61,559 bases of DNA, taken from the NCBI GenBank assembly GCA_028282745.1, contig JANQHJ010000001.1:1-61559 (forward strand), given 5' to 3'. Each line of letters opens with the position of its first letter. Position 1 is the stretch's first letter. This stretch comes from Sedimentisphaerales bacterium. GTDB taxonomy: Bacteria; Planctomycetota; Phycisphaerae; Sedimentisphaerales; Anaerobacaceae. Both the position numbers and the translations under genes were made by a program. The notes beneath the pieces were generated by a model. The model saw nothing but the letters and a program-made list of their open reading frames with translations. It searched no databases and was not told the origin of the DNA. This document shows, piece by piece, positions 51,731 through 60,477 of this stretch.

Positions 51731-54403
51731 TTAATTAGTGATTCCAGCTGTTTCTGGCTTGTGGCTTTTAGCATTTTGTTCGCCATAACCATATCCACCG
51801 TAATAACCGTAACCATAGCTTCCGTAAGAACCGTATTTCCCGCCACTGACATGTACGTCATTAACAATGGCACCTAACACTTTAGCCCCGACACCAGATA
51901 GATTTTCCATAGCGTGGATACTTAATCTGCGTGTAGATTTCATGGCCCTGAGGACAAGCAGGGTTACATCGCAAGTCGCACTTAAAATTCGGCTGTCTGC
52001 CACAGCTGTTGCAGGGGGTGAATCAATTATAATACGATCATATTTGCTTCGAAGCTTTTCGATTAACTTACCGAACATCTCACTATTGAGGATTTCTGAA
52101 GGATTAGGAACTTCCGGGCCACGAGTTAAAAGGTCAAGACCTTCAGTAGGACTTTTATGGATTACTTCGTCAAGCTTCATCTCGCCAGCGAGAACGTTAG
52201 AAATTCCTTTATTGTTATCGATCTCGAAAATGCAGTTTTGCCTTGGCTTACGGAAATCACAATCCATAATCAGAGTTTTCTGCCCGGCTTGGGCCATAGC
52301 TATGCCTAAATTACTGACCAGCGTACTTTTGCCATCACCAGGAGCAGGAGAAGTTACAAGGATTGTTTTGGCTTCATCTTTAGGAACTCCGAAGAATACC
52401 GCAGTTCTAATTGTTCGATAAGATTCTGCCACGACCGAACGAGGTTTCAACCGAACTTCTTGTCCGCGTTCTACACTGTTGGTATCTGGATTGATGCTAA
52501 CCTTATCATTAGCTTCAACTACTACCTTCTTCGCTGGATGTTCAGTTCGCTTTGGCGTTTTACCAAACAATACATTATCAAGACGCTGCTGATATAAATC
52601 GCCAACACTATGCTGGGCATCAAGCCAACCCTTGCCCTGCTTTTGATTTTCCTGATTAGGCATAATTTCAACATCAGTATTTGCATCGTCTCTGTATTCT
52701 CCATCACGATTGCTTATTGCGATGCCATTGCGGACTGTTTTACAAGCTTGGCTTATCGCTGGCCAAACCTTAAGAAGCATATTTTTGCCTGATGACAGAA
52801 CAGTAAGCTGCTTGCTTGTATTTTCATTGCTGATCTTAGAAGACGAAGTCTTTTCATGTTTTGCCAAAAATACTTTTTGCTGGAGTTTTTCAATAAATTC
52901 ACCTGTATAGTTCTTGACCAACTCCCATGCCTTTTGGCTGCCAATATTGATATTATCTTCCAGCGTAGTCTTGATCGATGGTACAACGCCAAGCACTGGA
53001 ATTCCAAGCAGTGAAGATATTTCTTCTGCTGAATGAAGTCGATAATCAAGCCAACCTCGTGATATCGCTAAACCATATCCCATCAATAGGCCCATCATCA
53101 TTGCCATTGCAAGGGTTTTGGCTTTTTGCGGGCTTGTTGGTCTTTTCCCTGCTTTAGCCACTTCAAGGATACGGATATTTAATGCACCGGCATCTTCTGT
53201 AACATTAAGTTCTTTAATTCGTTCGTCAAGTATTTCACACAATCTCTCTGTTCGTCTAAGTTCCGATTGCAGAACGGAATACTCGGCGGCTTTGACGCCA
53301 ATTGATTGTGCGATATGACGTTGATCTTCGAATGATGCTAAAAGCTTCTCTTCTTTCATCTTGGCTGTTTGCCATTTCTGATTGATCGCATCGACATATA
53401 CTTCTGCAAATAAATTGTTTTCACCTTTTAACTGGCTTTGTATTTGTGAGATCTTTCTTTCCACATCTACAACCATTGGGTGTTCATTCGTACATTGACT
53501 TGTCAGATGGACCAGTTCCTGCTGGAGTTCACGAAGCTGTTGGCGTAAACCCATTTCGGAATCATTTGCTACTGAGGTTGCATTGCTATGTGAACCGATC
53601 ATTACCAGTTGCTTCAATTTAATTGGATCTTTCGCCATCTGTACTGCAGCATCATAATCAGCTTTGGCGTTAATTGTTTCTATTTGTGACATCGTCAATG
53701 CTTCAGATAGCTTGCCCAGCCTTTGAAAAACAACATGTCCATTCTGTCCTGTGTCCTGAACAACACCATTTTCACGTGTAAATTCCAGAAGGCTGTTAAG
53801 TTTCTCTGAAAGCTCCTTGTCTCGATTGATTTTTTCCTTTTGAAGAAGACGGAGAACTTCACTCACAGTGCTGCGATTCTGATTTGCGTAATCGTCAACA
53901 TAAGAACTGACAACTTCATTTACGATCATTGCAGCCTCTTCAGGGTAGGCACTATCAAGAGAGACGGTGATAATGTCATCCTTCCTGCCTATTTCAATTC
54001 CCAGGTTTTTTTCCAGGTATCCGACAGGATCGTCGATCCCTTCAAATGTTTTAAATTGACCGATACTGGGCTTGTTGATCGCTTGGGACAATATCGATGG
54101 AGATCTCAAAAGTTCACCCTGAGTGTACAGGTAATTCTTCGAATGAGACCTTACTGCACCGTAATCCGAGATTATCTTAGGCCCTGTCTGTTTGACATAT
54201 AATTTCGATCTGCTGGTAAAGATCGGAGTTGCTTTTAGAAGATAAGCTATAGATGCCAAAAGGCAGATTGCTACTGTCAATATAATTGTCCATCTGTAAC
54301 GGATAGTGATATCCAAAAGACTTTCGTGAAATATTGGATTCTTTTGACTTGAGTCCGATTCGAAATTCCCGTTTTCATTTATATTGCTTCCGTTCTTATT
54401 CAT
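51731..54403 (-). CDS. Wzc-type polysaccharide co-polymerase with bacterial tyrosine kinase domain
   Basis: An 890-residue protein. The start at 54403 is chosen because GAGGT precedes it; an upstream in-frame ATG overlaps the wza gene. Residues 25-60 hold a hydrophobic helix and a Wzz-type segment (LLDITIRYRWTIILTV). A periplasmic coiled coil follows, then a second helix (LAMAMMMGLLMGYGLAIS). The C-terminal BY-kinase has Walker A SPAPGDGKSTL, Walker A' LIMDCDFRKPR, and Walker B IIIDSPPATAVADS. The tail carries a Tyr/Gly cluster (YGSYGSYGYGYYGGYGYGE), the autophosphorylation site. Between the second helix and the kinase is a roughly 170-residue low-complexity linker. Confidence 0.93.
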   Translation of the reverse strand: MNKNGSNINENGNFESDSSQKNPIFHESLLDITIRYRWTIILTVAICLLASIAYLLKATPIFTSRSKLYVKQTGPKIISDYGAVRSHSKNYLYTQGELLRSPSILSQAINKPSIGQFKTFEGIDDPVGYLEKNLGIEIGRKDDIITVSLDSAYPEEAAMIVNEVVSSYVDDYANQNRSTVSEVLRLLQKEKINRDKELSEKLNSLLEFTRENGVVQDTGQNGHVVFQRLGKLSEALTMSQIETINAKADYDAAVQMAKDPIKLKQLVMIGSHSNATSVANDSEMGLRQQLRELQQELVHLTSQCTNEHPMVVDVERKISQIQSQLKGENNLFAEVYVDAINQKWQTAKMKEEKLLASFEDQRHIAQSIGVKAAEYSVLQSELRRTERLCEILDERIKELNVTEDAGALNIRILEVAKAGKRPTSPQKAKTLAMAMMMGLLMGYGLAISRGWLDYRLHSAEEISSLLGIPVLGVVPSIKTTLEDNINIGSQKAWELVKNYTGEFIEKLQQKVFLAKHEKTSSSKISNENTSKQLTVLSSGKNMLLKVWPAISQACKTVRNGIAISNRDGEYRDDANTDVEIMPNQENQKQGKGWLDAQHSVGDLYQQRLDNVLFGKTPKRTEHPAKKVVVEANDKVSINPDTNSVERGQEVRLKPRSVVAESYRTIRTAVFFGVPKDEAKTILVTSPAPGDGKSTLVSNLGIAMAQAGQKTLIMDCDFRKPRQNCIFEIDNNKGISNVLAGEMKLDEVIHKSPTEGLDLLTRGPEVPNPSEILNSEMFGKLIEKLRSKYDRIIIDSPPATAVADSRILSATCDVTLLVLRAMKSTRRLSIHAMENLSGVGAKVLGAIVNDVHVSGGKYGSYGSYGYGYYGGYGYGEQNAKSHKPETAGITN

Positions 54404-54440
54404 CTTATACCTCGTATAAAAGAATTTATGTTTCGTTTTA

Positions 54441-55238
54441 TTAGTTACTGACTGGAACGCTAGTTCCAACACTGAAATGCAGCAATTTATCAAGGAACAA
54501 GTTCATTTCTGTTCGCATTGTCCTGTCAACTGATATAACGTCGCCAGGCTGGATAAGAATATCAGAGGCTAAAACCATATTCTTGCCGTTGATCTTAGCA
54601 GTCACTGAGGTGACTTGTCCTTTACCATCCTGCCTATAGATTGTTGCAAAATGAGGATCTGCTGCAATGTGCGCGCCTTTGGCCATCGCTATAGCATCTG
54701 TTAATGTATATTGAGCGTTTGGTGGATACTCAAATGTTCCAGGCTCACGAACCAGGCCTACAACTGAAAACATCCTGTCGGTTCTATGTTCACTAACCTT
54801 ACATACGACTGGCGGAACTTTATTAACGTATTTAGGATAATGTGCGGATATGACTGTTGCTTCGATTTGATCTGTTGTCATACCTGCGGCTGGAATTGTA
54901 CCAGCTATTGGCATTACAATATGTCCCTCTTGTGTTACTCTACAAAGGAAGGGCTGAGCCTTTTCTCCCCATTTTAAATAATTGTTGGACAACTCGTATA
55001 GTACTGGCGGGATGCTGAACTCTAAAACATCACCGGGTGAAACTCTATATGAATGTTCAAATCGATTCTCTGCAGCTTCTTCCTGAAGTTGCATTATTGC
55101 ACCAATACGGTCGAACCGTCTTAATTGCTCGCTGCCTGATACGGTAGGGCTGCAACCAGATTGGCAAATAGCCAGGCCGATAGCAATGCAGCTTACAAGA
55201 AAATTTCCGATACGTGGGCTTGTGCAAATCCATTTCAT
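54441..55238 (-). CDS. polysaccharide export lipoprotein (Wza-like)
   Basis: A 265-residue lipoprotein. The ATG at 55238 (MKWICTSPR) has AGGAG 8 bases upstream and opens a signal peptide ending in lipobox AICQSGC. Poly_export domain blocks are RVSPGDVLEFSIPPVL, the SLBB-like VTQEGHIVMPIAGTIPAAGMTTDQIE, and FSVVGLVREPGTFEY, ending DILIQPGDVISVDRT. It forms the outer-membrane channel for polysaccharide export. It is shorter than E. coli Wza (379) and lacks the extra C-terminal helix that spans the membrane. It is the first gene of the minus-strand polysaccharide block, 37 bases before the Wzc gene. Confidence 0.92.
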   Translation of the reverse strand: MKWICTSPRIGNFLVSCIAIGLAICQSGCSPTVSGSEQLRRFDRIGAIMQLQEEAAENRFEHSYRVSPGDVLEFSIPPVLYELSNNYLKWGEKAQPFLCRVTQEGHIVMPIAGTIPAAGMTTDQIEATVISAHYPKYVNKVPPVVCKVSEHRTDRMFSVVGLVREPGTFEYPPNAQYTLTDAIAMAKGAHIAADPHFATIYRQDGKGQVTSVTAKINGKNMVLASDILIQPGDVISVDRTMRTEMNLFLDKLLHFSVGTSVPVSN

Positions 55239-55580
55239 TTTCGTTACTCCTATTTGATTGTTTTGTCCAGTTCTCAGTTTCGAATCATTCAGGCACAAAA
55301 ACCTGATAAACTCGGTTTTTTCGTTATAATCCATACCGTTCTCACAATCATTCGACATGTCAAAAGGGGTAAATAAGTAAAAATAGGAGGTGTTGTGAAA
55401 AAAAATGTGGATTTTATCTAAGAGATACTGCTGAAGATATGCGTTTGTATTATAGGACTAACAGAATTTTTATTTTTAGAGGCTAATAAGAGGTCCGATA
55501 AGTTTTTATCGTTTTATTAAATAAAAAGCCGGCCCAGCAAATAACTGGGCCAGCTATATAGCTTAATGGATTAATATGAT
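55239..55580. other. spacer upstream of the wza-like gene
   Basis: The in-frame extension upstream of the chosen wza start has no ribosome site and is treated as leader. The region also contains the terminator of the following minus-strand gene and a copy of GTCCGATAAG at 55493. The promoter for the minus polysaccharide block is expected here but cannot be placed reliably. No other gene is visible. Confidence 0.4.
55522..55551 (-). terminator. rho-independent terminator of the glycine-rich secreted protein gene
   Basis: On the minus strand GGCCCAG (55551-55545) pairs with CTGGGCC (55537-55531), a loop TTATTTG separates them, and GGCTTTTTATTT follows. Confidence 0.88.
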
Positions 55581-56777
55581 TTAAGAACCGCTGCGTGAAC
55601 TGCTTCCACCGCCGCCACCAGCTGCGACTCCGCCGCCGACTCCACCACCGATAACACCGCCGGCTGTCATTGGACTCATACCAAGAATGGTCGGGCCTGT
55701 TGCAATCTTCATGGAGCCAAGAGCCGCTACATTTTGAGCTAATGATGTAGATACAGTTCCCATCGGAACAGCGGCTGATGGAATCTGGCCAAGGCCCTGT
55801 AATGTTACAAGGCGGCTTGCCGGGATATAAATCGATGATACTGGGTTCAAAGCACCTTCACATGCCAAACCACTGCATGCTGTAGATACCTTTATTGCCC
55901 GCAAGCCATCAAACTGGGCCCATGCCGGCAGAATACCTTCTTCTTTGACCTTAAGATCTTTGTTTGTCAAACCGACCTTGCGGACGAGTTTCTCGAATTT
56001 CTTACCAAGGCCTGTCAGATCTATACTCGCACCCGCTGCATCTGTTTTATATGTAGCAAGCTCATGTCTGAGTGTTTCTTTCTTTCCAGTCAACTTGGTT
56101 GTACCTTCGAAGACAGATACGCTTAGATAAACCTCTTCGATTGCCGGATCAAACACATAGACAGCACTGGCCTTACATTTTAAACTGTCAACCTCGCCCA
56201 CCTCATTCTGAATGGTGTAATTAAACGGCTCAGATATTGCTCTAACTGCAACAAGGTCACCAAATGCCTCTGTATTCAGCCCTATTGCGGTTACAGTGAA
56301 TTTAAGTTCTGACTCGAATGCTCTGCCGAGATAAGAAAGATCGAATGACTGTTTCCAGGTTGTGTCGATCTGCTCACTCGATACCTTAGACAAGCTCATT
56401 ACACAACGATTGTGCATAAGCTTGAAGAAGGTCAGCTCATCCTGGCTCGAAGTGATAGCACGTGTCTCAGGATTCATATTGAAAGACACTTCACTTGACC
56501 AGTTAGGATTGTATTCGGCGCCGGCTTCAATATTAGCTATTGAATTATCAGTAGCTATATTATATTTGAATTCGCCTGCACCTATCGCTTCCTTGCGGAC
56601 TCGTACTAATTCCTGTGTACGGTGTTTGTACTGGGTTTGCCCCTTGTACTCTATGGATGATATCATCCTGTAGTGCTGACTGCCGGTACCTGTTGCTGCT
56701 GCCGTTTCGCACAGTGCGAGGACTAACATTGCAACGAGTAAACCTACCAACGCGATTCTCTTGTTCCATACTTTCAT
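55581..56777 (-). CDS. secreted protein of unknown function with glycine/serine-rich C-terminus
   Basis: A 398-residue exported protein. The start at 56777 (MKVWNKRIAL) is 8 bases after GGGAG and opens a signal peptide (ALVGLLVAMLVLALCETAAA). The middle is beta-rich and has no family I recognise (for example FKYNIATDNSIANIEAGAEYN, FELKFTVTAIGLNTEAFGD-like strands and CSGLACEGAL). The C-terminus, from about residue 360, is Gly-rich: ILGMSPMTAGGVIGGG and VAAGGGGGSSSRSGS. It lies at the far end of the polysaccharide locus with its own terminator and could be a surface or matrix protein; this is a guess from position. Confidence 0.6.
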   Translation of the reverse strand: MKVWNKRIALVGLLVAMLVLALCETAAATGTGSQHYRMISSIEYKGQTQYKHRTQELVRVRKEAIGAGEFKYNIATDNSIANIEAGAEYNPNWSSEVSFNMNPETRAITSSQDELTFFKLMHNRCVMSLSKVSSEQIDTTWKQSFDLSYLGRAFESELKFTVTAIGLNTEAFGDLVAVRAISEPFNYTIQNEVGEVDSLKCKASAVYVFDPAIEEVYLSVSVFEGTTKLTGKKETLRHELATYKTDAAGASIDLTGLGKKFEKLVRKVGLTNKDLKVKEEGILPAWAQFDGLRAIKVSTACSGLACEGALNPVSSIYIPASRLVTLQGLGQIPSAAVPMGTVSTSLAQNVAALGSMKIATGPTILGMSPMTAGGVIGGGVGGGVAAGGGGGSSSRSGS

Positions 56778-57024
56778 TTTTTTTCTCCCAAAAAACATGT
56801 TTTAACCCCCTTGTTTCTTTACACTTGATTTCCATTTTTTTGATTTCTTACACATCTATAAAGCCAATTCGGTAAAAATCCTTATTCCCTTAACGGCATT
56901 TAGATAAAATGTAAAAAGACTAAAAAATACTTAAATAATTGCAAAAATTAAGGTTTTGGGATGAAATATTTGCTGATGTCTAAATAGTGCGTCCGATAAG
57001 CTTATATGTTACCGGACTTTTTAC

Positions 57025-58152
57025 TTATCTTTTAGACTGCTGTTTGGCAAGGTGCTGCTGTACTTTTTCATTCATTTCTCGCAACCTCTTACGAATAGGC
57101 AGCTGCTGGGTGCATATCCTCTCGCACAATCCGCACTCACTGCACTTACCAGCTGGATTATCTTTTAATTCTATCCCCCAGTGCCATTTGAGCCTGCCCA
57201 GCATATCATCGCTATTGCCCAGCATTAGCTGATTATAGCTGTCCATCATTTTAGGTACCGGTATCCTGAGAGGGCACTTATCGCAATACTGACAGCCCGT
57301 GCATAACTCGTTGAAAGCTTCTTTAATACCCCTACGTATATTCTCCAGACTTTCCGATGGTATCGGCTCAAATCCTTCTACAGCCTTTACAGCTTCCCGA
57401 AGTTCTTTTTCATTGTTGAATCCTACCAGCGCAACATTTATCCGTTCGTCGTTGAACAAGAATCGAAGTGCACCCTCAATAACGTTTTCATCATTTCTGC
57501 TCTTCACAAAATCGAACAGCTCAGGATTGCGTGGGATTATCCCGCCTCCTAAGGGATTCATTGCTACAACACCTAAATACTTTTGGCTGGCGAAGTCCAA
57601 TCCTTTCTCACGATATGCAAAATTCATCGCCGAATAACCAAGTAATATCCCGTCAAACGAATAGTCATCTAACATCGTACCTATATCATCGCCTGCCATG
57701 TGTGTGGAAACACAGATATGTTTTATAAGACCTTCTTCCTTGAGCTTCTCGAATTCCTTCAATACCCTATTCTCTTTGCGTTTATAATACTCATCCAGCG
57801 TCAATATGCACCAGTAATGATAGAAGTCTATACTATCTAAGCCGAGCCGTTTCAAAGATTTCTCAATATCTTTGCGAACCTCTTCGGGCTTATCTTTGCC
57901 GGATTTGGTTGAAACATAGAACGGCTTTTCATCCCTGCTCTTGACCATCTCTTTAAGAGCCGCACCGAAAATCTCCTCGCTCTTATCATCGCAATAGATC
58001 GGCGCGGTGTCGAAATAATTGATCCCCGTATCATAAGCCTTCTTGATCAGCCCGGCATTGCCGTCGATATCCGCAGCATTGGTAAACCGCATCCCCCCGA
58101 ATCCTATGGCAGATACTTGTTTTCCCGTCTTGCCGTATTCACTGAAGATCAT
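57025..58152 (-). CDS. aldo/keto reductase with C-terminal [4Fe-4S] ferredoxin domain
   Basis: A 375-residue enzyme. Residues 1-280 are an AKR barrel with GFGGMRFT at the N-terminus, YFDTAPIYCDDKSEEIFG (catalytic Asp and Tyr), YVSTKSG (catalytic Lys) and FYHYWCI (catalytic His). The C-terminal part has two cysteine sets, CTGCQYCDKC and CSECGLCERIC, for two [4Fe-4S] clusters. Ferredoxin-type AKRs are common in anaerobes, where Fe-S clusters may deliver electrons in place of, or with, NADPH. Substrate unknown. It is oppositely oriented to the following PPC gene. Confidence 0.9.
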   Translation of the reverse strand: MIFSEYGKTGKQVSAIGFGGMRFTNAADIDGNAGLIKKAYDTGINYFDTAPIYCDDKSEEIFGAALKEMVKSRDEKPFYVSTKSGKDKPEEVRKDIEKSLKRLGLDSIDFYHYWCILTLDEYYKRKENRVLKEFEKLKEEGLIKHICVSTHMAGDDIGTMLDDYSFDGILLGYSAMNFAYREKGLDFASQKYLGVVAMNPLGGGIIPRNPELFDFVKSRNDENVIEGALRFLFNDERINVALVGFNNEKELREAVKAVEGFEPIPSESLENIRRGIKEAFNELCTGCQYCDKCPLRIPVPKMMDSYNQLMLGNSDDMLGRLKWHWGIELKDNPAGKCSECGLCERICTQQLPIRKRLREMNEKVQQHLAKQQSKR

Positions 58153-58233
58153 TGTTTTTCACTCGATTTCTGATAATATTCTATGAAAGTACAAATTATA
58201 ACAACCAAAGTATATTATTACAGGGCTAAAATT

Positions 58234-58668
58234 ATGGCTGTTTATAAAGAAGCTACGCCCCAAAAGGTTCTCATGGGCAAATTAAGTCACGGCAAAGATT
58301 TACTTCAGCAACTTAATGATATCTGCCGTGAAAACAACATTAAACTCGGCCGAGTCGAAGCTATCGGCGCCGTACAAAAAGCTCGCATAGGTTTCTATGA
58401 TCAGAATTCATTTAAATACGAATTTCACGATATAGACCAACCACTCGAAATTGCCAATCTTACCGGCAATATTTCTCTACGTGATGGCCAACCATTTATC
58501 CATACCCATATTACTCTTGCCGATTCCAACGACAACGCTATAGCAGGTCACCTCGCTGAAGGTACCATTGTTTTTGCCTGTGAGTTTATAATCCAGTGCT
58601 TCGACGGCCCTGATTTTATCAGAGATTTTGACGAACAGACAAAACTGCCGTTATGGAAAGATCAGTAA
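58234..58668 (+). CDS. PPC-domain (DUF296) protein
   Basis: A 144-residue protein. A start at 58234 (MAVYKEA) is preferred over an upstream ATG at 58183 because AGGGC is the only ribosome-like site. The PPC domain is covered end to end: VLMGKLSHGKDLLQQLNDIC, VEAIGAVQKARIGFYD, LTGNISLRDGQPFIHTHITLAD, and AGHLAEGTIVFACEFIIQ. The HTH-type HxHxxxxD and GH motifs are the metal-binding residues of the family. PPC proteins are trimeric and widespread; a role in DNA binding is established for plant members but not for bacteria. The 3' end overlaps the next, convergent gene by 18 bases. Confidence 0.88.
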   Translation: MAVYKEATPQKVLMGKLSHGKDLLQQLNDICRENNIKLGRVEAIGAVQKARIGFYDQNSFKYEFHDIDQPLEIANLTGNISLRDGQPFIHTHITLADSNDNAIAGHLAEGTIVFACEFIIQCFDGPDFIRDFDEQTKLPLWKDQ

Positions 58669-59382
58669 TTTCGAACCAGCTAATAATAAAAATACGCAAA
58701 TGACCTGTCGGAATTTCTGCTGAGGTATTTTCTCAACAAATTTCTTAGCTATCTTCGCCCCAGTAAACGAAGCTGGAACAAAGAGTATAAATCCCCACAT
58801 TAATCCTGACTCCAGCCTTATCCCTTTATAGGTATAGGTGCTCAACCGCATAGTGTCTATTACAAATCCGATCGCCCCAGCCGTTGCGATATAAACCTCT
58901 TTAGGAAGATCGAATGCAGTCAAGAACATTCCTCGAACCGCACCGCCAACTCCGAAGATACCCGCGCAAAAACCACTGAGACCGCCTCCGACCATAGCTA
59001 TTTTTTCATCAGCCTTTACTTTTATCCTGGGCTTAATGAATAAAAATACCGCGTAACCTATCATGAACCCGCCCAGTATCTGCTTAAGCAGTCCACTGTA
59101 ATCTGATAATGCAAGCTTCGTCATCAGCATCGCGCCAATATAAGCAGCGATTATCCCCGGTATGCCGAATGTTAGGATTAATCGCCAGCGAAATCCCTTA
59201 TGGAATAATGTTATCTTCCAGATATTACCAAACCAGTGAATTATTCCGACCAAAAGAAGTGTTTGCGGCAACGGCAGGAACATTAACAGAACAGGCACCA
59301 TGATAGTTGACGTGCCGAAACCGGTCAGCGTCCCGACGCCACTTGCGATAACTGTAAATATTGCTATTAATAGAATTTCCAT
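58651..59382 (-). CDS. TauE/SafE-family sulfite/anion exporter
   Basis: A 243-residue permease with eight predicted helices in two repeats. GVGTLTGFGTSTIMVPVLLMFLPLPQTLLLVGIIHWFGN is the first TauE/SafE half and GGGLSGFCAGIFGVGGAVRGMFLTAF the second. The conserved glycines and GGxxG-type motif are present. The family transports sulfite, sulfoacetate and other small anions; no substrate gene is nearby. The stop overlaps the PPC gene by 18 bases in convergent orientation. Confidence 0.9.
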   Translation of the reverse strand: MEILLIAIFTVIASGVGTLTGFGTSTIMVPVLLMFLPLPQTLLLVGIIHWFGNIWKITLFHKGFRWRLILTFGIPGIIAAYIGAMLMTKLALSDYSGLLKQILGGFMIGYAVFLFIKPRIKVKADEKIAMVGGGLSGFCAGIFGVGGAVRGMFLTAFDLPKEVYIATAGAIGFVIDTMRLSTYTYKGIRLESGLMWGFILFVPASFTGAKIAKKFVEKIPQQKFRQVICVFLLLAGSKLLIFP

Positions 59383-59457
59383 TACTTGTATTTACAGCAA
59401 TTACGGAATTGTGTTCGCCTTTCTAATGTTCTACTGCTCTGATTCGCCAAATGCGAA

Positions 59458-59532
59458 TCGGGGCGAGAGGACTTGAACCTCCGACCTCATGACCCCCAGT
59501 CATGCGCGCTAGCCAAACTGCGCCACGCCCCG
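59458..59532 (-). tRNA. tRNA-Pro (anticodon GGG)
   Basis: On the minus strand the 75-base cloverleaf has acceptor CGGGGCG/CGCCCCG, anticodon stem CATGA/TCATG with loop CTGGGGG (anticodon GGG), and discriminator A. CCA is not encoded. Downstream on the minus strand GATTCGC/GCGAATC (59441-59459) forms a hairpin that begins at the tRNA end. Confidence 0.94.
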
Positions 59533-59731
59533 ATACTTAGAGTCTCTAACTTAATGAATAAAAAAAACTTTTTTAATAGCAAAAACCGGCATTTGTCTTT
59601 TTTTTGTTATATACTATTAGAAGATTCTAATCAAACGTATCTCAAAACTCAAACACTTTCCTGACATCATCTTATAAAATCACTCAAATAGCCTGGTTGA
59701 CAATTGTTAATGGTTCTATATGAATTTAATC

Positions 59732-59760
59732 TTGTGAAGTTAGGATGCCCTAACTATAAT
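59732..59760 (+). promoter_or_regulatory. promoter with DtxR/MntR-type operator in the spacer
   Basis: TTGTGA (59732-59737), a 17-base spacer and TATAAT (59755-59760). The spacer is filled by the palindrome GTTAGG-ATGC-CCTAAC (59739-59754), which contains the TTAGG/CCTAA half-sites of DtxR/IdeR-family operators. Repressor binding would block the promoter directly. With a normal start 6-8 bases after the -10, the mRNA would begin within a few bases of the ATG at 59770, so it would be leaderless or nearly so. Confidence 0.75.
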
Positions 59761-59769
59761 AGCTGTATT

Positions 59770-60231
59770 ATGACAAAAAGCGGGGCTTTAAAACTTAGTG
59801 CCTCAATGGAAGATTACCTTGAAGCTATATTCAACCTTTCGAATAAGGAGGGGCACGCTCACTGTACGGACATTGCAGAAGAAATGAATGTTGCCAAACC
59901 ATCAGTTACAGAGGCTCTGAAGAAACTAAAGGAAAAAGGCTTGGCTAATTATGAGCCGTATGGCAGTGTTACACTTACTAAAAAAGGCACAACCGCGGCC
60001 AGTAAAATAGTCCAGAAGCACTGCGTTATTAAATCTTTCTTTGTCAATGTGCTTGGCATAAAACCAGAGATTGCTCAATCAGCAGCCTGTAAAGCGGAAC
60101 ACGTCTTCGGTGCCGAAGTCGTCGCAAAGCTTTCAAGTTTTAGCGAATATATAGAGAAGGGCGGCGATGCTAACCAGAATATTGCTAAAAAATTCCAGAA
60201 GTATTATGAAACAAAAAACTGCCAACAGTAA
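59770..60231 (+). CDS. DtxR/MntR-family metal-dependent transcriptional regulator
   Basis: A 153-residue protein. The start at 59770 (MTKSGALKLSASMEDYLEAIF) is preferred because an upstream ATG would put the operator inside the coding region; no Shine-Dalgarno is seen. Residues 10-70 are the winged helix (HCTDIAEEMNVAKPSVTEALKKLKEKGLANYEPYGSVTLT), and the rest holds the dimerisation/metal-binding helices (HCVIKSFFVNVLG, CKAEHVFGAEVV). It carries metal-site candidates His, Cys and Glu as in the family, though the SH3-like third domain is absent, as in MntR. It probably represses its own promoter in response to iron or manganese. Confidence 0.9.
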   Translation: MTKSGALKLSASMEDYLEAIFNLSNKEGHAHCTDIAEEMNVAKPSVTEALKKLKEKGLANYEPYGSVTLTKKGTTAASKIVQKHCVIKSFFVNVLGIKPEIAQSAACKAEHVFGAEVVAKLSSFSEYIEKGGDANQNIAKKFQKYYETKNCQQ

Positions 60232-60474
60232 ATGAATATGGAAAAACAACTACAGCTATCTACCATTAAAGCAGGCTCATTTGTAAACATCGTAAGTGTT
60301 GATGCAGGCCAGGATCTTGCGAATCGTCTTGCTACAATGGGACTGCTGCCCGGCGTCCAGATAAAAGTTGTTAATAATTCACATCCCGGACCGTTTGTTG
60401 TTGAAATCAAAGGCTCAAGAGTTGCTCTGGGCAGGGGGATGGTAAGCAAGATTATTGTAAGTCCAGGGCAATAA
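60232..60474 (+). CDS. feoA: FeoA-domain protein
   Basis: An 80-residue SH3-like FeoA domain whose ATG follows the regulator stop with no gap (an alternative ATG is at 60238). VNIVSVDAGQDLANRLATMGLLPGVQIKVVN and the end LGRGMVSKIIV fit the family well. FeoA partners the ferrous-iron transporter FeoB, but no FeoB gene is visible here. In this position it could act as an extra domain for the regulator, as DtxR-type proteins often carry an SH3 domain that this regulator lacks. Alternatively FeoB lies elsewhere. Confidence 0.9.
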   Translation: MNMEKQLQLSTIKAGSFVNIVSVDAGQDLANRLATMGLLPGVQIKVVNNSHPGPFVVEIKGSRVALGRGMVSKIIVSPGQ

Positions 60475-60477
60475 CGT

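Noticed and set aside
54404-54493. N-terminal extension of the Wzc-type kinase to 54493
   Set aside because: It would overlap the wza-like gene by about 50 bases and lacks a ribosome site; the ATG at 54403 has GAGGT before it.
55239-55358. 40-residue N-terminal extension of the Wza-like protein
   Set aside because: It would bury the lipoprotein signal peptide; AGGAG supports the ATG at 55238.
59473-59664. 63-codon plus-strand frame over tRNA-Pro(GGG)
   Set aside because: It overlaps a confident tRNA on the other strand and has no protein features.
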